NCBI RefSeq assembly: GCF_029869545.1
Contig: NZ_JARWQD010000337.1
Coordinates: 1-42,317, forward strand
From: Nocardia wallacei
GTDB lineage: Bacteria > Actinomycetota > Actinomycetes > Mycobacteriales > Mycobacteriaceae
DNA length: 42,317 nt
Reading direction: 5' to 3'
The position numbers were made by a program, and so were the translations under genes. Below the pieces are notes generated by a model. That model was not told where the DNA came from, did not search any database, and saw nothing but the letters and a program-made list of their open reading frames with translations. Positions 25,096 to 33,482 of this stretch are shown one piece after another. Within the stretch, counting starts at the first letter, position 1, and the number at the start of each line of letters is the position of its first letter.

Positions 25096-25746
25096 TCAGC
25101 GCACGCCGAGGCGGGCGAGAATATCGGCCTCGATGCCGGACAGCTCGTGGGAGATCGACCCGTGCACGGCGCGGCGGCGCTGCGGGGGCATCTGCTCGGC
25201 GGTGCGAACCGCGGCCGTCAGGCTCTCGAGCCGGTCCCGGGTGGTGGCGACGAACTTCCCGGTCTCCTGCTGGTCGGCGCTCCGGTCCGCCTTGCCCTCG
25301 ATCTCGGTGAGCGCGCCCTCGGCATTGACGACGCGCGCCTGCAGCTTGGCGCCGTGGCCGCTGAAATCGGTGAGCTGATCCAGGCCGATGCCGAGCCGCT
25401 GGGCCCGGCGGGTGTCGACCTGCCCGCGAATGAACGTCGCGGCGCGATAGGCGAGCGGGGCCAGCACCGGCACCAGCACCCGGGCCACGCCCAGATACTT
25501 CTTGACCTGGCCCGCGGAGAGCAGGTCCCGCTCGGCCTTCGCGGCCGCCTTCTGCGCGGCCTTCTCCTCCGCCTTCAGGGTCGCGATCTGCTGCTTGGCC
25601 ACCTCCCGCTGGTTGCGGGCCTCGGCACGATCGCGTTTGCGCTCGTTACGGGCGCTGAGCTTGGCCTCCATGGCGGCCTTGTGCTTGAGAGCCTTCGCCT
25701 CGGCTTTGCGGTCCGGCCGCCGCTTGCGCTTGGTGAACAACCCCAT
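25096..25746 (-). CDS. DUF6474-like basic helical protein (Rv3850-like)
   Basis: A 216-residue protein beginning MGLFTKRKRRPDRKAEAKAL. Its first ~80 residues are extremely Lys/Ala/Arg/Glu-rich and should form a long basic helix. Then come a hydrophobic patch (KYLGVARVLVPVLAPLAYRA) and a helical C-terminal half (RRAQRLGIGLDQLTDFSGHG). Length and start resemble the conserved mycobacterial protein Rv3850 (recalled, not searched); function is unknown. GGAGGG fixes the ATG at 25746; another ATG five codons upstream lacks a good site. It heads the same-strand run leading into the copper genes. Confidence 0.8.
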   Translation of the reverse strand: MGLFTKRKRRPDRKAEAKALKHKAAMEAKLSARNERKRDRAEARNQREVAKQQIATLKAEEKAAQKAAAKAERDLLSAGQVKKYLGVARVLVPVLAPLAYRAATFIRGQVDTRRAQRLGIGLDQLTDFSGHGAKLQARVVNAEGALTEIEGKADRSADQQETGKFVATTRDRLESLTAAVRTAEQMPPQRRRAVHGSISHELSGIEADILARLGVR

Positions 25747-26055
25747 GAAGCCCTCCGTCATGCTGATTCGCCGCAGGCAGCCGCTACCTGCCGCGTAGTC
25801 CGGTGCACACAGTCTGCGCCAAACCCTACTGGGTTTGCCCGCCGCCGCAGATCGTGTGGTGCGGTTCGCGAGGATGTCGGGGGTCTGGACCATACTGCTT
25901 ACGTGTATTCGGGCAGCGGCGACCGGAATGGGCGCGATCACGAGGGCGGCGGCGCGGAGCGGCGGGCGGCCGCGACGCGTGCGGGTGCCGCCGTCGCCGC
26001 GGGTACCGGGGAGTGGGATGCGCGGGCGGTGGCGCCGGGGGTGGAGGAGCGCGAA

Positions 26056-27741
26056 ATGCCTTCCGCGGCAAGCGATACGGGGAACGGTCGGGTGGCTTAT
26101 GTCGATGCCCGCGCACTGATCGGATGTCGGCATCGGCTGCATCTGGAGGCCACCCATCCCGAGGTGCTGGTGGGGGTCGCGGAGGACGCGGGAGTCCAGC
26201 AGCGCCGCGAGGCCGCCCGGGCACACCGGGAGAAGGTGCGCGATACGCTCGTGGCCGCCGCCCCGGATCAGTGGGTCGTGGTCGATCCCTCGCTCCCCGC
26301 GCGCGAGCGCGCCGCGGCCACCATGCGCGCCTGCGCCGACGGCGTGCCGCGGATCTGGGGTGCGCTGCTGCCACAGGAGGCCGACACCGGCCGCCGCGGC
26401 GGGTCGGAAATCCTGCTGCGCGATACCGACCGCGGCGGTTATCTCCCGGTCGTCGTCGTCAATCACAAGATCACCGACCCGCGGCAGCCCGACCCGGCCG
26501 ATTTCCATCCGCTCACCTCCGACCTCTACCGCTGGGAGCCCCGCCCGGACCGGCACGTGCGCGTGCGTGCCCAGCCGCGCGACCAGCAGCGCCTGGCCCA
26601 CCTGTACCGCATGCTGCAGCGCCACGGCCTGGCGAGTCCGGCCCTGGTCGGCGGGGCGATCGGCTACCACTTCGACCGCATCCTGGTGCACGACCTCGCC
26701 CCCCTGCTCGACGACTACGACCGCCGCTACGCCGACCGGATCGCGGTGGTGCGCGGTGAGCTGCCGACGATCCCGTCCAAGGTGCCCGAATGCCGCCGCT
26801 GCCCGTGGTGGTCCCGCTCGGCCACCCCGGAGACCCCGAGCTGCGAGCGCTGGCTGACCGAACATCGCGATGTCAGCCTGGTCGCCCCGGGCTCGCGCGC
26901 CGAGCTGCTGCGCCGGCACGGCGTCGAGACCATCGAGGACCTGGCCGGTTGGACCGGTGACGACCCCGACGACTGGCAGTACGAGCCGTTCACCGAGACC
27001 GTGGTCACCGCGCGGGCCTGGATCTCCGGCGCCCCGCTGGTCCGCCGCTTCGACCAGGTGCGCGTGCAGCGCGCCGACGTCGAGGTCGATGTCGACCTGG
27101 AGAGCTTCCAGGAGTACGGCGCCTACCTGTGGGGCACCCTGCTCGAGGGCGTCTACCGCCCGTTCGTCACCTGGGATCCGTTGCCGACCCAGGACGAGGC
27201 GCGCTCCTTCGCCGAGTTCTGGGCGTGGCTGATGCAGGTGCGGGCGCAGGCCGTCGCCGCCGGGAAAACCTTTGCCGCCTACTGCTATTCGCGCACGGCC
27301 GAGGACAAGTGGCTCTACGAGTCGGCCCGCCGATTCGCGGGCATGCCGGGCGTCCCCACCGAGGAGCAGGTGCGCGAGTTCGTCGACGGACCGCAGTGGG
27401 TGGACATGTTCCAGGCGGTCTCCGAGCAGTTCATCTGCCCGAACGGCAAGGGCCTGAAGAAGATCGCCCCGGTGGCCGGATTCGGCTGGCGCGACCCCGA
27501 GGCGGGTGGCGAGGCGTCGATGAGCTGGTACCGGCAGGCGGTCGGCTACGACGGCGAGCCCGACCTCACCCAGCGCACCCGGCTGCTGGAGTACAACGAG
27601 GACGATGTGCGCGCCACCCAGGTGCTGCGCGAGTGGATGGCCCCGCGCCGCCCCGGCGCACCCGGCGCCGCGACCGAGGTTCCGGCCATGTCGGACTTCC
27701 GCGACCCCAGCCCTGTCGTCCCGCCTGCGCCGCCGTCGTAA
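26056..27741 (+). CDS. TM0106-family RecB-like Fe-S nuclease with RNase H-like C-terminal domain
   Basis: A 561-residue protein. The N-terminal half is a RecB/Cas4-like PDDEXK domain; Cys24 (LIGCRHRL) with C246, C249 and C263 (ECRRCPWW, PSCERWL) form the split four-cysteine set of a 4Fe-4S cluster as in AddB/Cas4. ILVHDLAPLLDDYDRRY and VVVNHKIT lie in the nuclease part. The C-terminal half is a DEDD exonuclease-like domain (VDVDLESFQEYGAYLWG through LLEYNEDDVRATQVL). It presumably acts in DNA processing or repair; no partner is known. GTGGAGGAG places the ATG at 26056. A leaderless GTG at 25903, behind CATACT, would add 51 residues. Confidence 0.87.
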   Translation: MPSAASDTGNGRVAYVDARALIGCRHRLHLEATHPEVLVGVAEDAGVQQRREAARAHREKVRDTLVAAAPDQWVVVDPSLPARERAAATMRACADGVPRIWGALLPQEADTGRRGGSEILLRDTDRGGYLPVVVVNHKITDPRQPDPADFHPLTSDLYRWEPRPDRHVRVRAQPRDQQRLAHLYRMLQRHGLASPALVGGAIGYHFDRILVHDLAPLLDDYDRRYADRIAVVRGELPTIPSKVPECRRCPWWSRSATPETPSCERWLTEHRDVSLVAPGSRAELLRRHGVETIEDLAGWTGDDPDDWQYEPFTETVVTARAWISGAPLVRRFDQVRVQRADVEVDVDLESFQEYGAYLWGTLLEGVYRPFVTWDPLPTQDEARSFAEFWAWLMQVRAQAVAAGKTFAAYCYSRTAEDKWLYESARRFAGMPGVPTEEQVREFVDGPQWVDMFQAVSEQFICPNGKGLKKIAPVAGFGWRDPEAGGEASMSWYRQAVGYDGEPDLTQRTRLLEYNEDDVRATQVLREWMAPRRPGAPGAATEVPAMSDFRDPSPVVPPAPPS

Positions 27742-27744
27742 TAT
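27739..27744 (+). promoter_or_regulatory. Candidate -10 element of htpG
   Basis: TAATAT overlaps the TAA stop of the nuclease gene and ends six bases before the htpG GTG. Transcription would begin at or next to the start codon, giving a leaderless mRNA; no Shine-Dalgarno sequence is present. No good -35 hexamer is seen. Confidence 0.55.
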
Positions 27745-27750
27745 CTGGGC

Positions 27751-29763
27751 GTGACTGAGCCTACCCGCCCCACCGACTCCGCAAGCTCCGTCGGCTCACC
27801 GTCCCCCGAGCACGTCGAACAGCTGGAGTTTCAGGCCGAAACCCATCAGCTCCTGGAACTGATGATCCACTCGGTCTACTCGAACAAAGACACATTCCTG
27901 CGCGAGTTGATCTCGAACGCCTCCGACGCCCTGGACAAGCTGCGGCTGGAGTCGTACCGGGACAAGGATCTCGAGGTCGACACCTCCGACCTGCACATCG
28001 AGCTGGAGGTCGACAAGGACGGCCGGACGCTGACGGTGCGCGACAACGGCATCGGCATGTCCCGGGCCGAGGTGGTCGATCTCATCGGCACCCTGGCCAA
28101 GTCGGGCACCGCGGAGCTGCGCAAGCAGTTGCTCGAGGCCAAGAAGTCGCAGACCGAGGCCGAGGAACTGATCGGTCAGTTCGGTATCGGCTTCTATTCG
28201 ACCTTCATGGTCGCCGACAGGGTCACCCTCACCACCCGCAAGGCGGGCGAGTCCGGAGCCACCCGCTGGGAATCGGCGGCGGGGTCGTCCACCTACACGA
28301 TCGAGGACCTGGATTCCGCGCCGCAGGGCACGGAGGTGTCGCTGCACCTCAAACCGGCCGACGAGGACGACCACCTCTTCGACTACACCCAGGAGTGGAA
28401 GCTCCGCGAGATCGTCAAGAAGTACTCCGACTTCATCGCCTGGCCGATCCGCATGCAGGTGGAGCGGACGGTCACCGAGGGGGAGGGCGAGGACAAGCAG
28501 GAGAAGACGATCCTCGAGGACCAGACCCTCAACTCGCAGAAGGCGCTGTGGACGCGGCCCAAGAGCGAGGTGTCCGAGGAGGAGTACAAGGAGTTCTACA
28601 AGCACGTCTCGCACGCCTGGGACGATCCGCTCGAGACCATCCCGCTCAAGGCCGAGGGCACCTTCGAATACCAGGCGCTGCTGTTCATTCCGTCGCACGC
28701 GCCGTTCGACCTGTTCCAGCGCGAGCATCAGCGCGGCGTGCAGCTGTACGTGCGGCGGGTGTTCATCATGGACAACTGCGAAGAGCTGATGCCGGAGTAT
28801 CTGCGCTTCGTCAAGGGCGTGGTGGACGCGCAGGACCTGTCGCTGAATGTGTCGCGCGAGATCCTGCAGCAGGACCGGCAGATCCAGATGATCCGTAAGC
28901 GCCTGGTGCGCAAGGTGCTGTCCACCGTGAAGGATCTGCAGGGTGCGGAGGACACCTCGAAGTACGAGACCTTCTGGAAGGAGTTCGGCCGCGTCCTCAA
29001 GGAGGGCCTGCTGTCGGACTTCGACAACCGCGAAACCATTCTGCAGGTCTCCTCGTTCGCCTCCACCCACTCCGAGTCCGAGCCGACCACGCTCGCCCAG
29101 TACGTCGAGCGCATGGCCGAGGGCCAGGATCAGATCTACTACATGACCGGCGAGTCCCGGCAGCAGATCGAGAACTCGCCGCACATGGAGGCATTCAAGG
29201 CCAAGGGGCGCGAGGTGCTGATCCTCACCGATCCGGTCGACGAGATGTGGGTCGGTGCGGTGCCGGAGTTCGACGGCAAGCAGTTCCAGTCCATCGCCAA
29301 GGGCGAGGTCGATCTGGAGACCGAGGAGGAGAAGAAGGCGTCCGAGCAGCTGCGCGAACAGCAGGAGAAGGACTTCGGCGACGTGCTGAAGTGGCTGCAG
29401 CAGACCCTCGACGACAGCGTCAAGGAGGTGCGCCTGTCCGCGCGACTGACCACCTCACCGGCGTGCATCGTCGGCGACGCCTTCGACTTCACCCCGCAGC
29501 TCGAGCGCATGTACCGCGCCTCGGGCCAGATCCTGCCGGAGACCAAGCGAATTCTCGAGCTCAATCCGAGCCATCCGCTGGTCACCGGCCTGCGCGATGC
29601 CTACGGCGAGAAGAAGGCCGACGCCGACGAGGGTAAGGCCGACGATCTCACCCAGACCGCCGAACTGCTCTACGGCACAGCGGTTCTCGCCGAGGGTGGC
29701 GAGCTGAAGGATCCGGCCCGGTTCGCCCAGGTCCTGGCCGATCGGCTGACGCGCACGCTGTAA
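27751..29763 (+). CDS. htpG: Molecular chaperone HtpG (Hsp90)
   Basis: A 670-residue cytosolic ATP-dependent chaperone. The N-terminal GHKL ATPase has FLRELISNASDALDKLR, the GxGxG-type DNGIGMSRAEVVDLIGTLAK and GQFGIGFYSTFMVAD. The middle domain has the catalytic-arginine region LSLNVSREILQQDRQIQMIR, and the C-terminal dimerisation domain ends the protein. An extra ~25-residue Ser/Pro-rich N-terminus makes it longer than E. coli HtpG. GTG start, probably leaderless. The upstream nuclease ends ten bases before. No HAIR or CIRCE element was found in front of it. Confidence 0.96.
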   Translation: MTEPTRPTDSASSVGSPSPEHVEQLEFQAETHQLLELMIHSVYSNKDTFLRELISNASDALDKLRLESYRDKDLEVDTSDLHIELEVDKDGRTLTVRDNGIGMSRAEVVDLIGTLAKSGTAELRKQLLEAKKSQTEAEELIGQFGIGFYSTFMVADRVTLTTRKAGESGATRWESAAGSSTYTIEDLDSAPQGTEVSLHLKPADEDDHLFDYTQEWKLREIVKKYSDFIAWPIRMQVERTVTEGEGEDKQEKTILEDQTLNSQKALWTRPKSEVSEEEYKEFYKHVSHAWDDPLETIPLKAEGTFEYQALLFIPSHAPFDLFQREHQRGVQLYVRRVFIMDNCEELMPEYLRFVKGVVDAQDLSLNVSREILQQDRQIQMIRKRLVRKVLSTVKDLQGAEDTSKYETFWKEFGRVLKEGLLSDFDNRETILQVSSFASTHSESEPTTLAQYVERMAEGQDQIYYMTGESRQQIENSPHMEAFKAKGREVLILTDPVDEMWVGAVPEFDGKQFQSIAKGEVDLETEEEKKASEQLREQQEKDFGDVLKWLQQTLDDSVKEVRLSARLTTSPACIVGDAFDFTPQLERMYRASGQILPETKRILELNPSHPLVTGLRDAYGEKKADADEGKADDLTQTAELLYGTAVLAEGGELKDPARFAQVLADRLTRTL

Positions 29764-29824
29764 TCGCTCGGTCGTCCGCGGCGGGGTCGGCTGTGACGCT
29801 GGTCATGGTTGTCCCCGCCGTGGG

Positions 29825-29869
29825 AACAACAGCGGTTCTCGTGCGTTACTGTTGTTAGTCGCATTTTTT
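29825..29869 (+). terminator. Hairpin with T-run after htpG
   Basis: AACAACAG (29825-29832) pairs with CTGTTGTT (29849-29856), and six T residues follow at 29864-29869. It is a plausible htpG terminator, although the seven-base gap before the T-run is long. It could alternatively belong to a long cold-shock leader. The remaining bases to 30008 include a further hairpin AGTCGC/GCGACT (about 29935-29956). Confidence 0.55.
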
Positions 29870-30008
29870 GTTGTTTCATCATGCTCGTGCGGAACAGTGT
29901 GCGGGCGTCGCTTCTCCTTGCCAGGCAAGTTGCAAGTCGCCGTCTGGGTGCGACTCGGCCGCCGCAACCGCGGTGCCGAATGACAAACTCTGTCAAGGAG
30001 AAAACAAG

Positions 30009-30209
30009 ATGGTTCAGGGAACCGTGAAGTGGTTCAACGCGGAGAAGGGCTACGGCTTCATCGCTCATGAGGGCGGGCCGGACGTATTCGTCCACTACTC
30101 CGAGATCGAGGGCACCGGCTACCGGGGCCTCGACGAGGGCCAGCAGGTGAGCTTCGAGATCACCCAGGGCAAGAAGGGCCCGCAGGCCTCCGGCGTCCGC
30201 GCGCTGTAA
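30009..30209 (+). CDS. cspA: CspA-family cold-shock protein
   Basis: A 66-residue single cold-shock domain, an OB fold that binds single-stranded nucleic acid and melts RNA structure. RNP1 is KGYGFIAH and RNP2 is VFVHYSEI; WFNAEKGYGF is the signature. AAGGAG stands upstream of the ATG at 30009. The 245-base region between htpG and this gene is AT-richer and can fold, which would suit a thermosensitive leader (inference). Confidence 0.95.
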   Translation: MVQGTVKWFNAEKGYGFIAHEGGPDVFVHYSEIEGTGYRGLDEGQQVSFEITQGKKGPQASGVRAL

Positions 30210-30226
30210 TCACAGACCGAACGTCC

Positions 30227-30257
30227 AAGGCCCGCACCGTTTTCCGGTGCGGGCCTT
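30227..30257 (+). terminator. Strong terminator after cspA
   Basis: A perfect 13-bp stem AAGGCCCGCACCG / CGGTGCGGGCCTT around a TTTTC loop, 18 bases after the cold-shock gene stop. Confidence 0.85.
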
Positions 30258-30287
30258 GCTGTGTCCCGGCGCCGAAGATCACGCATC

Positions 30288-30965
30288 ATGGATCGCATGG
30301 ACGTCGTGCTCGACTCGGTGGGGGCGAACCTGATCGACCTGGTTCGTCGAGACTTCTACTGGATGGCCTGGAACACGGTGCTGGCGTGGGTTCCGGTGGT
30401 GCTGGCGCTGCTGGTGTTCCGCACCCAGCGGGGCGCGCGGGCGATCCCGCGGTCCCCGGTGTGGTGGGCGGGGGTCGCGCTGTTCGTGCTGTTCCTGCCC
30501 AACGCGCCCTACGTGGTGACCGATCTGGTGCACCTGCGTGAGGACATCCATTTCGTCGGCGACGGGCCGGTGGTCACGACGGTGCTGCCGCTGTACGCGG
30601 CCCTGATCGTCTCCGGATTTCTCGCCTACTACCTGGCGCTGTCCGAGCTGGGGCGGTTCCTGGAGGGCGTGGGTCTCGCCCGGTGGCGGGCGCCGGTCAC
30701 GCTCGCGGTCCATCTGCTGTGCGCGATCGGCATCTTCCTCGGCCGCTGGACCCGGCTCAACAGCTGGGAGCCGGTGGTGCAGCCGCGCGATACCGTCGAC
30801 CGCATCCTGCTGGCCCTGAGCTGGTCGTGGGCGCCCGCCGCGATCGTGGTGCTGGCCCTGGTCACCGCCGTCGGGCATTTCGTGACCAAGGCCGTCACCG
30901 AGGCCGCCGTGGCGAGCACCCGCCGCGCCCTGCTCCGGCTGCGCCCCGCCTCCGACTCGGCGTGA
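30288..30965 (+). CDS. DUF1361 integral membrane protein
   Basis: A 225-residue protein with about six TM helices. The family signature is visible as FVLFLPNAPYVVTDLVHLRE, where Asn-Ala-Pro-Tyr and Asp are conserved. GIFLGRWTRLNSWEPV is a second conserved loop. The function of DUF1361 is unknown. The ATG at 30288 (MDRMDVV) is chosen; one codon set later (30297) is equally possible. The gene ends three bases before the convergent SDR stop. Confidence 0.85.
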   Translation: MDRMDVVLDSVGANLIDLVRRDFYWMAWNTVLAWVPVVLALLVFRTQRGARAIPRSPVWWAGVALFVLFLPNAPYVVTDLVHLREDIHFVGDGPVVTTVLPLYAALIVSGFLAYYLALSELGRFLEGVGLARWRAPVTLAVHLLCAIGIFLGRWTRLNSWEPVVQPRDTVDRILLALSWSWAPAAIVVLALVTAVGHFVTKAVTEAAVASTRRALLRLRPASDSA

Positions 30966-30968
30966 GCG

Positions 30969-31736
30969 TCAGCGCGGCGCCATGCGCAGGGCGCCGTCCA
31001 TGCGGATGGTCTCGCCGTTGAGGTAGTCGTGCTCGACGATGTACTGCGCCAGCTGGGCGTACTCGTCGGGGCGGCCCAGGCGCGAGGGGAACGGCACGCC
31101 CGCCTCGAGCCCCTTGCGGTACTCCTCGGTGACACCGGCCAGCATCGGGGTGTCGATGATGCCGGGGGCGATGGTGTCCACGCGAATACCGAACTGCGCC
31201 AGGTCGCGCGCGGCCGGAATGGTCATGCCCGCGACACCGCCCTTGGACGCCGAGTAGGCGATCTGCCCGATCTGGCCCTCGAACGCCGCGACCGAGGCGG
31301 TGTTGATGACGACGCCGCGCTGACCGTACTCGTCGAGCGGCTCGGTCTTGGCGATCGCGTCCGCGGCCAGCCGCATCACGTTGAACGTGCCCAGCAGGTT
31401 CACGGTGATGACGGTGCGGAACAGCTCCAGATCGTGCGGGCCGTTCTTGGACAGGATCCGACCGGCCCAGCCGACACCGGCGCAGTTGACCACGATGCGC
31501 GGCGGCACACCGGACTCGACGACCGTGGCGACCGCGGCGGCGACGTCGTCGGCGCTGGTCACATCGGTCGGGATGAGGGTGACACCGGCCGGAACGCTGT
31601 CGCCCGCCCGCTCGATGGACTGCTGCAGGTCCAGCCCGAACACGGTCGCGCCCAGATCGGCGAAGCGCTTGGCGGTCGCGGCGCCCAGGCCGGACGCAGC
31701 TCCGGTGATGATTGCGGCGGATCCCGAAATCTCCAC
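30969..31736 (-). CDS. SDR-family 3-hydroxyacyl-CoA dehydrogenase-like oxidoreductase
   Basis: A 255-residue short-chain dehydrogenase close to the type II hydroxyacyl-CoA dehydrogenase (HSD17B10-like) group. It has cofactor motif TGAASGLG, an NAD-preferring acidic residue in GLDLQQS, VVNCAGVGWAGR, catalytic Ser in INTASVAAFEG and YSASKGG as YxxxK. The family carries out NAD-dependent oxidation of 3-hydroxyacyl-CoA in beta-oxidation, or of steroids. GTG start at 31736 behind GAGAGGACC. Divergent from a TetR gene that may control it. Confidence 0.92.
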   Translation of the reverse strand: MEISGSAAIITGAASGLGAATAKRFADLGATVFGLDLQQSIERAGDSVPAGVTLIPTDVTSADDVAAAVATVVESGVPPRIVVNCAGVGWAGRILSKNGPHDLELFRTVITVNLLGTFNVMRLAADAIAKTEPLDEYGQRGVVINTASVAAFEGQIGQIAYSASKGGVAGMTIPAARDLAQFGIRVDTIAPGIIDTPMLAGVTEEYRKGLEAGVPFPSRLGRPDEYAQLAQYIVEHDYLNGETIRMDGALRMAPR

Positions 31737-31845
31737 GGTGTTTTGGTCCTCTCGTTCGTGACGGCCCTTCGCTGGCCTTCCGTCAATAAGCACCATAATG
31801 GGCGTTCGGTGACGGTCGGCCGGGGGTCGCCGCCGAGGCGTTTGT

Positions 31846-31859
31846 GAACATCCCTGTTC
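31846..31859. promoter_or_regulatory. Inverted repeat, candidate TetR operator
   Basis: GAACA-TCCC-TGTTC is a perfect 5-bp-arm inverted repeat, 21 bases upstream of the TetR start and in the 144-base region between the divergent SDR and TetR genes. Confidence 0.5.
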
Positions 31860-31880
31860 TTCAGTGCTACCGTCGTCGAT

Positions 31881-32561
31881 ATGCCAGAGCCGGTCAGCAC
31901 CGCCCGTCAGCTGCCCCGCGGCCGTCACGGCCTGCCCCGCGAGACGGTGGTCCGCGCCCAGCGCGACCGCATCCTGGGCGCGATGGCGGAGGTGATGTCC
32001 GAAAACGGTTATGTGGGAACGTCCGTCGCGGCGATCATCAAACGGGCGGGCGTGTCCCGGGAGACCTTCTACGAGCAATTCCGTTCCAAGGAGGACTGTT
32101 TCGAGGCCGCCTACGAACGGGCCGTGCAGCTGCTGGTGGACCGGATCATGGAAGCGGCACGGGCGCACACGGATTCGTCCACCCCGGTGGAACTGGAACA
32201 GCGCATGGACGCGCTGCTGACCGCCTACCTGGACGGCCTGGCGAGCGAACCGGCCAACGCGCGGCTCTACCTGGTCGAGGTATATGCGGTGGGGCCCAAG
32301 GCCATTGCCCGCCGCGCGCAGCTGCAGGAATCGTTCGTCTCGATGCTCGCCGACATCCTCGACGCCCACACCGAACAGCAACGTTTCGCCTGCCAGACCC
32401 TGGTGGCCGCCCTGAGCGCCATGGTCACCACGCGAGTCGCCGCCGACGACCTGAACGGACTACACGCCCTGCGCGACCCGCTGCTGGACCTGATACGCCG
32501 CAGCGGAGACCTGTTCGGCGCCGCCCCCTCCGAGCAGACCCCCGCAGCCTCCCACACCTGA
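31881..32561 (+). CDS. TetR-family transcriptional regulator
   Basis: A 226-residue regulator. A basic N-terminal extension precedes the helix-turn-helix at about residues 27-75 (DRILGAMAEVMSENGYVGTS, AIIKRAGVSRETFYEQFRSK), followed by a helical effector domain with LEVYAVGPKAIARRAQLQ-type sequence. Divergent from the SDR dehydrogenase, which suggests control of lipid or steroid oxidation (inference). It ends ten bases from the convergent GDT1 gene. Confidence 0.9.
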   Translation: MPEPVSTARQLPRGRHGLPRETVVRAQRDRILGAMAEVMSENGYVGTSVAAIIKRAGVSRETFYEQFRSKEDCFEAAYERAVQLLVDRIMEAARAHTDSSTPVELEQRMDALLTAYLDGLASEPANARLYLVEVYAVGPKAIARRAQLQESFVSMLADILDAHTEQQRFACQTLVAALSAMVTTRVAADDLNGLHALRDPLLDLIRRSGDLFGAAPSEQTPAASHT

Positions 32562-32571
32562 CCGCCCTCCC

Positions 32572-33282
32572 TCAGCGACCGAGTTCGCTCAGCCGTGGGT
32601 GTCGAGCCGGTTCGGTTCGGCGGAGTACCCAGAGGGCGCCTCCTGCCAGGGCGGGGGTGATCGCGGCGAGTGCCAGCTCGGGGAGCTGGCCCAGGGTCGG
32701 AGCCAGGGCGCCCAGCAGGGTGGCGGTGCCGATGTAGAGGAACAGCAGGCCCGAGCCGGTCGCGATCAGGCGTTCGGGCAGGTGCCTGCCGACGGTGATC
32801 CCGATCGCGATGGCCAGCGCCCCGGCGGCGACCATGCCCAGCACCGATCCGGTCCACACCGCCACCCAGCTGCGGTTGGAGGCGAGGGCGATGGTGGCGA
32901 ACATGGTCCGGTCGCCGAGCTCGGCGAGCAGGAAGGCCGACAGCACCACGAAGAAGGCCCGGCCCGGCGGCCGCGCGGCGGAGTCCGCCGCGGTGGTCTC
33001 GGGATCCGCGCCCCGGGCGTGCACCTCGCGCAGCGTCCACCCGCCGACCGCGAGCAGGATGACGCCGGTGCACACCGCGATCAGCTCCGTCGGCAGCGCG
33101 GCGCCGAGGAAGTGCCCGACACCCGTCGCGATCAGATTCACCGCGACGCTGGCGGCCGCGATGCCCGACAGCACGATCCACCACCGGTACCGCAGCGCGA
33201 AGGTCAGGGCCATCAGCTGTGACTTGTCGCCGAGTTCGGCGACGAAGATCACGCCGAAGCTCAGCGCAATCGTGGTGATCAT
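32572..33282 (-). CDS. GDT1/UPF0016-family manganese exporter
   Basis: A 236-residue membrane protein with about six TM helices in two repeats. Each repeat has the E-x-G-D-[KR]-[ST] cation motif: FVAELGDKSQLMAL near the start and LLAELGDRTMFATI in the middle. Family members export Mn2+ (MneA/GDT1 type), protecting against manganese excess. The ATG at 33282 (MITTIALS) follows GGGAG; an upstream in-frame ATG overlaps leader sequence. The yybP-ykoY riboswitch in the leader strongly supports manganese as substrate. Confidence 0.93.
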   Translation of the reverse strand: MITTIALSFGVIFVAELGDKSQLMALTFALRYRWWIVLSGIAAASVAVNLIATGVGHFLGAALPTELIAVCTGVILLAVGGWTLREVHARGADPETTAADSAARPPGRAFFVVLSAFLLAELGDRTMFATIALASNRSWVAVWTGSVLGMVAAGALAIAIGITVGRHLPERLIATGSGLLFLYIGTATLLGALAPTLGQLPELALAAITPALAGGALWVLRRTEPARHPRLSELGR

Positions 33283-33374
33283 GAAATCGGCTCCCAGGTC
33301 TCCGGCCTGCCGGCCGAAGACGGGTGCGCCCTCAGCCGACAACGCACCGAATAATCGGTCGGTCTGTCATCGGC

Positions 33375-33482
33375 CGAAGGTCTCGCCCACCGGGATTCCG
33401 GTTCACGTGGCCGGACCTGCTCGACGGATCTCGCGGGGCGGGTCAGTATGTCGACCACGTGATTGGGGGCTACTCCCCTTCG
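33375..33482 (-). ncRNA. yybP-ykoY manganese riboswitch
   Basis: Read on the minus strand, the leader contains the class signatures in order: CGAAGGGGAGTAGCC, then GTCGACATACTGACC, then GCGAGACCTTCG. The outer arms CGAAGG (33482-33477) and CCTTCG (33380-33375) pair as P1. This class binds Mn2+ and normally turns on exporters. Downstream, CCGATTATTCGG and GGCCGGCAGGCCGG can form the expression platform near the exporter ribosome site, 93 bases from the aptamer to the ATG. Confidence 0.93.

Noticed and set aside
31846..31859. Possible LexA SOS box (GAAC...GTTC) between the SDR and TetR genes
   Set aside because: LexA boxes of this group need GAAC-N4-GTTC; here the spacing between GAAC and GTTC is six bases and the flanks do not fit.
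33405..33422. TTCACGTG resembling half of a parS site
   Set aside because: Only the left half fits; the right half (GTGGCCG) does not, and the stretch lies within the manganese riboswitch aptamer.
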